29,397 nucleotides of DNA, from the NCBI GenBank assembly GCA_964441455.1, contig CAYTUX010000239.1, positions 1 to 29,397 on the forward strand. Direction: 5' to 3'. Under the pieces are notes generated by a model, which was given only the letters and a program-made list of their open reading frames with translations, made no database searches and was not told where the DNA came from. A program made the translations under genes and the position numbers. This document shows, in pieces, positions 15,314 to 22,238 of the stretch (the stretch's first letter is position 1; each line of letters starts with the position of its first letter). Origin of the DNA: JAQICX01 sp964441455 (GTDB lineage Bacteria > Verrucomicrobiota > Kiritimatiellia > JAQICX01).

Positions 15314-15438
15314 TCATGACTCTAAAAAATAAAACTTCAATGACTTCATTAACTTCATAGTAGAAAATAAAAATTTTAACAAATCGATGGAGGTGACTCG
15401 TAAACTCGTGCCTCATCTAAACGTAGGAGCAAAATAGA

Positions 15439-16740
15439 ATGAATGATCTACAGTACGACATTGTGGTTGCGGGAGGTGGCACCGCGGGATCGGCGGCTGC
15501 CTTGGCTGCGGCACGAAGGGGGCACCGGGTGCTACTCGTGGAGGAACAGAACTGTCTCGGGGGCATATCGACATCAGGCTGTGTCGGGGAATGGTTCGCA
15601 TCTCTCGAAGGGATGGGCAACATCTTCAATACTCTGGTCGATGAAATGCAAAGGTTCGGGCCGCTGAAGGCTGGACCGCGCTTTTTCAATCCCGAATACA
15701 TGAAGATTATCTGGCAGCAACTTGCCGAACAAGCGGGGGTCGATATACTTTTCCATGCCTCGGTCTGCGGGGTCACCAAGGAGGACGACTCACTCACCGG
15801 CGTTTGCATCCAATCCTGCTCCCATGAATTCGCTGCGAAGGCACTGTACTTCATTGATGCCACCGGCGAGGGAGATTTGTGTGCGCTGGCTGGAGCGGAC
15901 TTCATGCAAGGAGACCCTCAAGGACATCGCGTTCTCCACATGACCCTCGCAGCCTGGATGTACGACACAGGCAAACAGCAGAAACCATATCTTCCTGAGT
16001 CACTCAAGCCCATACGCAGCAAAGAGGAGTTACCCGGATTGGGATCTGGGTGGGTGGTTGACGATAATCGCATCTACATGAACGCGACCAAGGTAATGGA
16101 GCATGATCCTACGGATCCGTTGAGTTTGAGCAATGCTGAATGCGAAGCCCGCAAACAACTGCTCCGCATCATTCACTACCTGCAGATCCATGCATTTCCC
16201 ACCTATGCCCTTGCGTCGAGTGGCGCAAAGATCGGCATTCGTGAAGGACGGCGGATCATCGGCGAGTATGTTCTAGTGGGAGAAGAAGTGTTGAACCGCA
16301 CGACCCCCCTAGACTTCGACGACGGTATCGCCGTCGCCACCGCACAGATTGACTTCCATAGCCTGACGAAACCCGGAGATTCCGGGTGGCGGCAACGACT
16401 TTTGCCGTACAGTATTCCATTGCGCTGCCTGATGCCGAAGGGATTTGCTAATCTTCTGGTTGCGGGAAAGTGCATCAGTGCGGACCAGGTTGTTCACAGC
16501 AGTTGCCGCATGACACCAACCTGCTGTGCCATGGGGCAGGCCGCAGGCATCGCCTCTGCTCTGGCGGTGGAGACCGGTGTTAGGAATGTCCGCGACGTGC
16601 CGGTATCTGAGTTGCGCCGGATACTCTTTGCCGATGGCATGGAACTTGATCCATTACAACACAATGCGTTTTCCCTGCACGAAACAAGACTGGATGATGA
16701 AGAAACACCTCCGAACAACGAAATCCAACCTACAAAATAA
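15439..16740 (+). CDS. FAD-dependent oxidoreductase
   Basis: A 433-residue flavoprotein of the FAD_oxidored type. The N-terminal dinucleotide-binding motif is AGGGTAGSAAALAAARRG (11-28), followed by E35 at the end of strand 2 and the CLGGISTSG stretch typical of this family. The C-terminal FAD-contacting segment LLVAGKCISADQVVHSSCRM and MGQAAGIASALAVE is complete. Relatives are often linked to sugar or xenobiotic catabolism and mostly have no known substrate. TAGGAG ten bases upstream is a good ribosome binding site. The last dozen residues (PPNNEIQPTK) are unlike the family and look as if the gene end has run into intergenic repeat DNA. It follows the M14-like gene after a 312-base spacer in the same direction and shares its raised GC content. 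Confidence 0.85.
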   Translation: MNDLQYDIVVAGGGTAGSAAALAAARRGHRVLLVEEQNCLGGISTSGCVGEWFASLEGMGNIFNTLVDEMQRFGPLKAGPRFFNPEYMKIIWQQLAEQAGVDILFHASVCGVTKEDDSLTGVCIQSCSHEFAAKALYFIDATGEGDLCALAGADFMQGDPQGHRVLHMTLAAWMYDTGKQQKPYLPESLKPIRSKEELPGLGSGWVVDDNRIYMNATKVMEHDPTDPLSLSNAECEARKQLLRIIHYLQIHAFPTYALASSGAKIGIREGRRIIGEYVLVGEEVLNRTTPLDFDDGIAVATAQIDFHSLTKPGDSGWRQRLLPYSIPLRCLMPKGFANLLVAGKCISADQVVHSSCRMTPTCCAMGQAAGIASALAVETGVRNVRDVPVSELRRILFADGMELDPLQHNAFSLHETRLDDEETPPNNEIQPTK

Positions 16741-16798
16741 CCCGTGCATACGCAGACCATTTTGCAGCTGATTTCAACCGTTACCGGAAAACTTTTAG

Positions 16799-17020
16799 AA
16801 AAAATTTTACAAAAAATAGAGGCTTGACAGCACCGATGATTATTATATAATTGCCTTTAAATTGGACGAACTTTTATCACGGTCATGAAATTAAAAAAAA
16901 CGCTGAAGCGTTAAAAAAATAGCAACATAAAACAGAAACGTAATTTGGCTTGTTAACGGTTTTTTTAGAGATAGCTTTGCTAGTCCCGTCATGCGGGAAT
17001 GATGCCGATAACAAGTCGTT
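16799..17020 (+). repeat. Repeat gamma, copy 1: promoter plus structured leader
   Basis: About 220 bases that recur at 21833-22214. The segment from 16880 on is nearly identical in the two copies. It contains a promoter (16824-16851), a hairpin AACGC-TGAA-GCGTT (16899-16912), and a branched structure: CTTGTTAACGG (16949-16959) pairs with CCGATAACAAG (17005-17015), enclosing TAGC-TTT-GCTA (16972-16982) and TCCCG-TCATG-CGGGA (16984-16998). This copy has no alpha MITE and serves as the empty site for the insertion in copy 2. Downstream there is only a short frame, no family gene. Confidence 0.75.
16824..16851 (+). promoter_or_regulatory. Near-consensus sigma-70 promoter in repeat gamma, copy 1
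   Basis: Perfect TTGACA (16824-16829), 16-base spacer, perfect TATAAT (16846-16851). It fires rightward into the structured leader. Unless the transcript is terminated it would run antisense into the glycosylase gene at 17155-17742. Confidence 0.7.
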
Positions 17021-17032
17021 AGGTATAAATAA

Positions 17033-17146
17033 ATGAAAAACTACTTCAAACGGATGAAGTCAACGGGCAACTGTCCGCCAAGAAAACGCCCAAAAATTAT
17101 ACATGCTTTACGCAGTCTATTTCATTGTATATTGGACGTTCGTTAG
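17033..17146 (+). other. Short open frame downstream of repeat gamma, copy 1
   Basis: A 37-codon frame starting MKNYFKRMKS at the position where the sulfatase begins in the other gamma copy. There is no ribosome binding site and no recognisable domain. It may be a truncated cassette or chance. GTTAGGT (17018-17024) and GTTAGAC (17142-17148) bracket it. Confidence 0.25.
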
Positions 17147-17154
17147 ACAAAAAG

Positions 17155-17742
17155 TTAATAGGTGTTGTTTTCAATCACAAACCGTGCTTTCAGTTCAGTT
17201 CCGACTGATAAGCCTATTCGGGGAGTAACAATTATATTGTTTGGACAGAAGTTACTTTCAAATATAATCGGGGTATTTAGGCTTTCAGAGAATAGAGGCT
17301 TACCATTGTGTATTTTGGAAATATTAAATGCTTGGCAGATTTTGGCAGGCCCGTTTGTCAGCTCTTTAATATCTGACTTTTTTCTTCGTTTTTGCATTAT
17401 AGCGATACCTTCAATTGGTTCAACAGCTCTTATAAGCACTGCAGCACCTTTTCCTTCATCTTCTGTTACTGCATTAAACATCCAATGAATGCCGTAGCAG
17501 AAGTAAACATAGCTCATTCCCGGATGTCCGAACATAACTTTATTTCGAGGAGTTCTACCTCTGAAAGAGTGACATGCCGGATCATTATCAGGAAGATATG
17601 CTTCTGTTTCAACAATTCTTCCTGAGCATATTGAGTGTTCTGACCTGATAACAAATGTTTTACCTAAAAGATCTCTGGCAACATCCATTGTCGGGCGATT
17701 ATAAAATTTTTGAGGAATAATGTTTTCTTTTTTTGTCATCAT
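17155..17742 (-). CDS. DNA-3-methyladenine glycosylase, AAG/MPG family
   Basis: A 195-residue base-excision repair enzyme that cuts alkylated purines such as 3-methyladenine from DNA. It has the normal length for bacterial members. The family core is clear: LARDLLGK-like VARDLLGK (21-28), RIVETEAY (42-49) with the general-base glutamate, DPACHSFRGRTPRN (54-67), and YVYFCYGIHWMFN (78-90), whose tyrosine and asparagine line the base pocket. VLIRAVEP follows near 102. Two adjacent ATG codons could serve as start; neither has a clear ribosome binding site. It is AT-rich like the core genes. It is on the opposite strand to the GC-richer block and in the same direction as cstA, from which repeat-rich DNA of 537 bases separates it. 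Confidence 0.9.
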   Translation of the reverse strand: MMTKKENIIPQKFYNRPTMDVARDLLGKTFVIRSEHSICSGRIVETEAYLPDNDPACHSFRGRTPRNKVMFGHPGMSYVYFCYGIHWMFNAVTEDEGKGAAVLIRAVEPIEGIAIMQKRRKKSDIKELTNGPAKICQAFNISKIHNGKPLFSESLNTPIIFESNFCPNNIIVTPRIGLSVGTELKARFVIENNTY

Positions 17743-17827
17743 TACTAAATAGGTTGATTTTTTTATTATATAACATGTTTATTGTAAGTTGTTTATAAAC
17801 AATAATTTTAAGAGCCAGCTTTTCATG

Positions 17828-17843
17828 AGAACGGGGACGTTCT
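17828..17843 (+). repeat. AGAACG-GGGA-CGTTCT hairpin
   Basis: A perfect 6-bp stem with a four-base loop, enclosed by TGAGA/TCTCA (17826-17830, 17847-17851). A decayed relative, GAGAACAGGGACGTTTTTTGC, lies at about 17922-17942. Confidence 0.45.
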
Positions 17844-17879
17844 TGCTCTCAAAGTTCGCATTCAAGTATTGTTTTTTGA

Positions 17880-17913
17880 CCGGGAGCGGCAATGTCCTCA
17901 TTGCCATTTTTTG
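17880..17913 (+). repeat. REP-like hairpin with GGGAG foot (copy 1)
   Basis: CCGGGAG is followed by GGCAATG-TCCT-CATTGCC (17888-17905) and then ATTTTTT. The stem is perfect. Compared with the copy at 18072-18098 the loop and foot are identical while two stem pairs differ on both arms. The T-run means it could also end a transcript reading rightward. Confidence 0.65.
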
Positions 17914-18024
17914 TTCTCTTTGAGAACAGGGACGTTTTTTGCTTCAAATCTTACAAATAATACTGATTTGCAGATTTTAAGGTAGCTCAATGTAGGCCAT
18001 TCGCTCCTGCCCATCAAACATTAT

Positions 18025-18124
18025 CTTTTTTGACGCATGACTCATGACGACAGACGCATGACAAACCAAGATGCCGATGAGGACATCGGCACTCCCGGAA
18101 AACACTTGCAACGAGGATCGTCGC
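18025..18124 (-). repeat. Composite repeat epsilon, copy 2
   Basis: On the minus strand this repeats the modules of 8876-8955: hairpin GCGACG-ATCCT-CGTTGC (complement of 18108-18124) and the double ATGCGTC block (complement of 18025-18060). Between them lies a REP-like hairpin that copy 1 does not have. The loop bases differ while the stem is unchanged. Confidence 0.55.
18072..18098 (-). repeat. REP-like hairpin with GGGAG foot (copy 2)
   Basis: On the minus strand CCGGGAG is followed by TGCCGATG-TCCT-CATCGGCA, a perfect 8-bp stem. Foot and loop equal those of 17880-17913. A conserved 5' GGAG/GTAG tetranucleotide at the base of a hairpin is the hallmark of REP sequences moved by RAYT transposases, one of which is encoded at 28704-29397. 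Confidence 0.65.
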
Positions 18125-18262
18125 GTTACATAATAAAATGTAAACTTTAAATTGTAAACGGTAAACTATTGTGTTGCTTCGCAACCTATCTATATAAATA
18201 CCGCCGGAGACATAGTTTACAGTTTACAATTTTCATTTGCCTACAGAGCCAGTCTACACCTG

Positions 18263-18287
18263 TCTAACTGTCTAACGGTCTAACTAA
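18263..18287 (-). repeat. GTTAGAC repeat (copy 2), overlaps the cstA stop
   Basis: The reverse complement of this stretch matches 5391-5415 at 24 of 25 positions. Its GTTAGTTAG encodes the last valine, the last serine and the TAG stop of the CstA-family gene. Confidence 0.65.
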
Positions 18288-20058
18288 CTTTACCCTTTAG
18301 TTTTTTCTCGACCTTTGTCAGTACTAGAATACTTTCGACGATCATCCATAATTCAAGTATTATAATTATTGTTCCAATAACTGCCAGCATATAGTTTCCG
18401 GCAAGAGCAAATCTTTTAATTTCCAGAATTAAAGCAGTTGCACTGATAACAATCATTATTATCATTGGTATTCCGGTATAAAAGAATGGTTTTTTCTTTA
18501 ACATCAGGTAAACAGTTATTACCAGCAGAGAGAGACCTGCAAGCAGCTGGTTGGCAGATCCGAAGAGAGGCCATAAGGTAAATGCTCCTGTGCCGCTCAT
18601 TACAATACCTCCTTCAGTGAACTTTGTTTTATAGAAAGCCAGGATGAAAGCACTGCCTACTGCAATCAGTGTTGCAGGATGTTTTTTTGCAAAGAAAGGA
18701 GCTTTGCATGTCAAGGCTATTTCACTTATTATATAACGCTGAATACGAGTTGCCGAATCCAATGTTGTCGCCGCAAATGAGACAATGAATACTCCCATAA
18801 GTGTAATGGCGAATTCTGCAGGTATGCCTGCTTTCGCAATCATATTAGTTGAACCGATTATGAAAGATGAGAGCTTGCCCTGCAATCCACCGCTGTTTGC
18901 AATTGCCCAGCTTCCGTATTCCTGATTAAAAGCATCAATGCCTGTAAGGGTCACTCCTCCAACGTTGTAAGCCATACCAACTCCTGCACCGCAGGCAACC
19001 AGCACAAATGCTGCAAGAAGTCCTTCTGTCAGCATGCTGCCATAGCCTATAAACAGAGAATCTTTTTCATTTCCACACTGCTTGGATGATGTTCCGGAGG
19101 ATACGAGAGAGTGAAATCCTGATACGGCTCCGCAAGCAATGGTCACAAACAGAAACGGAAAAAATGAAGGTGCATCTTTTAAGTTTATATTCATTGACGG
19201 AGCAACCATTACAGGATGGGCAATTATGACTCCCAGAGCAAGTAAGACCATTGCAATAAACAGCTGATATGCATTGATAAAATCTCTTGGCTGCAGAAGA
19301 GTCTGAACGGGAAGTATGGATGCAATATAAGAGTATATTAAAAGCACTATAACCCAGCCGCCGATTGATTCAATGGTCAGTAGTGTTGTTCCGCCACTTC
19401 CGGGAATCGTGATTGTGGGAAATGTGAAAGATCCAATTAAGTATGCACCAACAGCAATTGTTGCATACATTAGGACAACAGCAATTATTGTAAGTGGTAT
19501 AGAAGGCATATTTTTTTTATATACAAGCCAACCTAATGTTACTGCAATTGGTATCTGCATCCAGACAGGAAAAACAGAGTGAGGAAACGCTGCAAAACAT
19601 GCACCTATGACTACTCCGAAAATTGCAATAACTATAAGTAGCGTAAAGAAAATTATAAGCAGGAAAAGCATTTTTGCTCTACGATTGATTACATCACCGG
19701 ATATACTGCCGATAGTATTACCCTTGCTTCTCATTGATATGAAAAGTGCTCCGAAATCATGAACTGCACCCATAAAGATTGATCCGAAAATCACCCATAG
19801 AATAGCCGGAACCCACCCCCATAGAATACCGATTGCCGGTCCGATAATTGGACCTGTTCCGGCAATTGATGCAAAATGATGACCGAATAATACTGATTTT
19901 TTAGTTGGCACATAGTCAACACCATCTTCCAGTTCTCGGGAAGGAGGAGTCTGATCTTCCCGAATGCCGAAGAGTTTCTTTGCAATAAACTTACCATATG
20001 TGTTGTATGCAATAACATAAAGCACAACAACTGTAACTATTAATATTAATGAATTCAT
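18280..20058 (-). CDS. CstA-family carbon starvation transporter
   Basis: A 592-residue inner-membrane protein of the CstA/BtsT family, proton-coupled importers of pyruvate and possibly peptides. It opens with a hydrophobic helix and the diagnostic stretch ending YNTYGKFIAKKLFG, then VPTKKSVLFGHHFASIAGTGPIIGPAIG (about 51-78), the best-conserved family signature. About 15 hydrophobic segments follow. The length matches the shorter CstA-like members. AAGGA seven bases upstream of the ATG at 20058 is a good ribosome binding site. In other bacteria the family responds to carbon limitation; no operator is recognised here. The C-terminal VS and stop lie in a GTTAGAC repeat. The U32 gene lies upstream in the same direction, 186 bases away and separated by a probable terminator. 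Confidence 0.93.
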   Translation of the reverse strand: MNSLILIVTVVVLYVIAYNTYGKFIAKKLFGIREDQTPPSRELEDGVDYVPTKKSVLFGHHFASIAGTGPIIGPAIGILWGWVPAILWVIFGSIFMGAVHDFGALFISMRSKGNTIGSISGDVINRRAKMLFLLIIFFTLLIVIAIFGVVIGACFAAFPHSVFPVWMQIPIAVTLGWLVYKKNMPSIPLTIIAVVLMYATIAVGAYLIGSFTFPTITIPGSGGTTLLTIESIGGWVIVLLIYSYIASILPVQTLLQPRDFINAYQLFIAMVLLALGVIIAHPVMVAPSMNINLKDAPSFFPFLFVTIACGAVSGFHSLVSSGTSSKQCGNEKDSLFIGYGSMLTEGLLAAFVLVACGAGVGMAYNVGGVTLTGIDAFNQEYGSWAIANSGGLQGKLSSFIIGSTNMIAKAGIPAEFAITLMGVFIVSFAATTLDSATRIQRYIISEIALTCKAPFFAKKHPATLIAVGSAFILAFYKTKFTEGGIVMSGTGAFTLWPLFGSANQLLAGLSLLVITVYLMLKKKPFFYTGIPMIIMIVISATALILEIKRFALAGNYMLAVIGTIIIILELWMIVESILVLTKVEKKLKGKVS

Positions 20059-20191
20059 TGTTTTCCTTCTTTAAAGTTCTAAGAGTAATATTAAATAAAC
20101 GAGCTAATTGCAAGCTCTAAATTAATGTGAGATAGTCTGTTTTGTTGTTAACAATGTCAATTGTGTACATTTTCTAACTTCTTATTTAAAA

Positions 20192-20241
20192 GTTAGACTG
20201 TTAGTCAGACCTTGACCGAACAAACTCTCTAACAGTCTAAC
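20192..20241 (-). terminator. Inverted GTTAGAC repeat, probable terminator of the U32 gene
   Basis: GTTAGACTGTTAG (20192-20204) and CTAACAGTCTAAC (20229-20241) form a perfect 13-bp stem with a 24-base loop. On the minus strand TTTTAAATA follows. It starts immediately after the U32 stop codon and is built from the same repeat words as 5391-5415 and 18263-18287. Confidence 0.6.
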
Positions 20242-20244
20242 CGT

Positions 20245-21504
20245 CTAACTGTTTACCTCAACCAATACAAAAACCTTATCAAGGCGTCGAACCTTCGTTC
20301 CGTTTGTCGAGACAGTGATTTTGTTTCCTTTTTCAGCACTTTCAGTTGGTTCACCGCCATCAACTCTGATATCTTTTGGCGCCACGTGTACCGCACCGGT
20401 TGTTGAACCTTCAAACAGCAGTTCACAAGGGAGAGTCAACTCCTTTTGAATTAGTTCAAATTCAGCAACGCCGATTTTTGAAAAATAATTTGAGACTGTT
20501 CCAACCATCACACGCTGTTTTGTAGCAAGCGCATTATCAAAGGCACTCCATTCGCCTAGTTTATTTCCGCAGTAGTATCCACCCATCCAGAAATCTCGAT
20601 TAAATACTGTCCTCATTCTCTCAACAAGTTTTCGGGAAAGCTCTTCGGTATATGCATCATCGGCATGGGCTTCAAGAGCTTTTACATATGAATCAACAAC
20701 GATACTTACATAGTCAGCCGGTCTTCCTCTACCCTCAATTTTAAAAACAGAAACACCTGCTTCAACAAGCTTATCCAGATGGTCAATCAAACATATGTCT
20801 TTGGGAGACATGACGTATTGATTTTCAATTTCAAGCTCTTTTCCGGTCTGTTGGTCTGTTATTTTATACTTTCTGCGACATGGCTGAAAACATGCACCAC
20901 GATTGGCAGACTGATTATATTGAGCAAGACTCATATAGCACTTGCCTGAAATTGCCACACATAAAGCTCCGTGTACAAATATTTCAATTTTAAGCAAGTT
21001 ACCGGAAGGTCCTTTTATCTGATTTTCAACAATAAATTTGTGAATTTTTGAAATCTGCTCAAGAGTTAACTCCCGAGCAAGAACAACAACATCTGCATAA
21101 CGACTGTAGAAACGAACTGCTTCTGTGTTTGAAACATTTGCCTGGACTGATATATGCACCTCAAGGTCAATTGATCTTGCATATTCAATTGTTGAAATGT
21201 CTGTGGCGATAACAGCTGAAAGTTTTGCATCTTTTGCGGCATCACAAACTTCTTTCATGCTTTTCAAATCTTCATCATAAATTATTGTATTCAGTGCAAG
21301 ATAACTTTTTACATTTGTCATTCTGCAGATTCCTGCAATCTTTTTTAGGTCTGATATTGTGAATGGTGAGGCTGCACGCGAACGCATGTTCAACTGATCA
21401 ATACCAAAATATATTGAGTTGGCTCCTGAACGGATTGCCGCACTTAGTGCAGCCATCGAACCGGCAGGTGCCATTATTTCTATCTTTTCTGTTTCAAATT
21501 TCAT
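20245..21504 (-). CDS. Peptidase U32-family protein (TrhP/RlhA-like)
   Basis: A 419-residue member of family U32. Although named as collagenase-like peptidases, most characterised relatives are prephenate-dependent RNA hydroxylases (TrhP, formerly YegQ, for tRNA uridine 34; RlhA for 23S rRNA), so RNA modification is the better guess. The N-terminal half is a TIM-like barrel starting IMAPAGSMAAL. The signature EIFVHGALCVAISGKCYMS (174-192) is followed by NRGACFQPCRRKY; C182, C189, C205 and C209 are the likely iron-sulfur ligands. The C-terminal part has the small beta domain with the G-x-V family pattern. No clear ribosome binding site precedes the ATG at 21504. The last asparagine, serine and TAG stop lie in a GTTAGAC repeat. 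Confidence 0.9.
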   Translation of the reverse strand: MKFETEKIEIMAPAGSMAALSAAIRSGANSIYFGIDQLNMRSRAASPFTISDLKKIAGICRMTNVKSYLALNTIIYDEDLKSMKEVCDAAKDAKLSAVIATDISTIEYARSIDLEVHISVQANVSNTEAVRFYSRYADVVVLARELTLEQISKIHKFIVENQIKGPSGNLLKIEIFVHGALCVAISGKCYMSLAQYNQSANRGACFQPCRRKYKITDQQTGKELEIENQYVMSPKDICLIDHLDKLVEAGVSVFKIEGRGRPADYVSIVVDSYVKALEAHADDAYTEELSRKLVERMRTVFNRDFWMGGYYCGNKLGEWSAFDNALATKQRVMVGTVSNYFSKIGVAEFELIQKELTLPCELLFEGSTTGAVHVAPKDIRVDGGEPTESAEKGNKITVSTNGTKVRRLDKVFVLVEVNS

Positions 21505-21568
21505 ATGGCAGGAAGTATATTATTTTTGGCAGAAATTGACAAGATTAAAGAAAATAGGAAAGAATTTA

Positions 21569-21724
21569 GAGCATTGAAAGAATGAAACGCTGTAAAGATG
21601 TGAGATGAGGACAACGCTGAATTTTAAAAAAAATAAAGAATAGCAGAGCTTATTTTGCTTTTTTTTGAAAAATGCAGCGGAAGCACATTCCATAGGTTTA
21701 CTGCGTTTCAATCTTAAAATGCTC
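21569..21724 (+). mobile_element. MITE-like element, family alpha, copy 2
   Basis: A 156-bp copy, in the opposite orientation to 53-211 and the same as 22017-22174. Left flank TA (21567-21568); the right flank is TG (21725-21726), a probable single change in the target duplication. The inverted ends are intact. It lies 65 bases upstream of the U32 start, so it may carry or displace that gene's promoter. Confidence 0.82.
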
Positions 21725-21804
21725 TGGCCACAGGTTTCGTAAAGCATCGCCAACAAGACGCATGGACGGCTACAAATTAACCGCGCAGACGCATTTGATT
21801 TGAG

Positions 21805-21818
21805 CGTCATGCGTGACG
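21805..21818. repeat. CGTCA-TGCG-TGACG palindrome
   Basis: A perfect 5-bp hairpin built from the same ATGCGTC word as the epsilon repeats; two more GACGCAT words precede it (21758, 21786). Confidence 0.35.
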
Positions 21819-21857
21819 ATGAAAAAAATTTAAAAAAGTTTTACAAAAAATCGATTC

Positions 21858-21885
21858 TTGACAGCACTTATGATTATTATATAAT
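21858..21885 (+). promoter_or_regulatory. Near-consensus promoter of the sulfatase gene
   Basis: TTGACA (21858-21863), 16-base spacer, TATAAT (21880-21885), both hexamers perfect and with the same spacing as the gamma copy at 16824-16851. Confidence 0.7.
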
Positions 21886-22016
21886 AGCGTTTAAATTGGA
21901 AGACCTTTTATTTAAGGTCATGAAATTGAAAAAAACGCTGAAGCGTTAAAAAATAGCAACATAAAACAGAAACGTAATTTGGCTTGTTAACGGTTTTTTT
22001 AGAAATAGCTTTGCTA

Positions 22017-22174
22017 GAGCATTGAAAGAATGAAACGCTGTAAAGATGTGAGATGAAAACATCACTGAATTTTTAAAAAAAATAAAGAATAGCAGAGCCT
22101 ATTGTGTGTTTTTTTGAAAAATGCAGCGGAAGCAACAATCCATAGGTTTACTGCGTTTCAATCTTAAAATGCTC
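22017..22174 (+). mobile_element. MITE-like element, family alpha, copy 3
   Basis: A 158-bp copy with intact inverted ends and TA on both sides (22015-22016, 22175-22176). The uninterrupted sequence GCTAGTCCCG is present at 16979-16988 in the other gamma repeat, which shows that one TA became two on insertion. It lies in the transcribed leader of the sulfatase. Confidence 0.92.
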
Positions 22175-22238
22175 TAGTCCCGCCATGCGGGAATGATACC
22201 GCTAACAAGTCGTTCGGTTTAAGGAAAGGCATGACAAA

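Larger units (their letters stand above)
21833..22214 (+). repeat. Repeat gamma, copy 2, split by an alpha MITE
   Basis: Same sequence as 16799-17020, interrupted at 22017-22174. Promoter at 21858-21885, hairpin AACGC-TGAA-GCGTT at 21934-21947, outer arms CTTGTTAACGG (21983-21993) and CCGCTAACAAG (22199-22209), inner hairpin TCCCG-CCATG-CGGGA after the insertion. It forms the promoter and a roughly 345-base leader of the sulfatase gene. Confidence 0.75.

Noticed and set aside
16899..16912. AACGCTGAAGCGTT as a rho-independent terminator
   Set aside because: The stem is only five pairs and is followed by A residues rather than T on the transcribed strand, just after the promoter.
17005..17148. 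Integron attC-like words: TAACAAGTCGTTAGG and two GTTRRRY sites bracketing a short frame
   Set aside because: No matching RYYYAAC site with a complementary arm, no imperfect palindrome of attC length between them, and no integrase gene in the window.
17810..18260. CRISPR-like impression from several hairpins and short repeats between the glycosylase and cstA
   Set aside because: Repeats are not evenly spaced or identical, there are no spacers of constant length, and no cas gene is present.
21520..21810. 96-codon minus-strand frame upstream of the U32 gene
   Set aside because: It overlaps an alpha MITE over most of its length and has no ribosome binding site.
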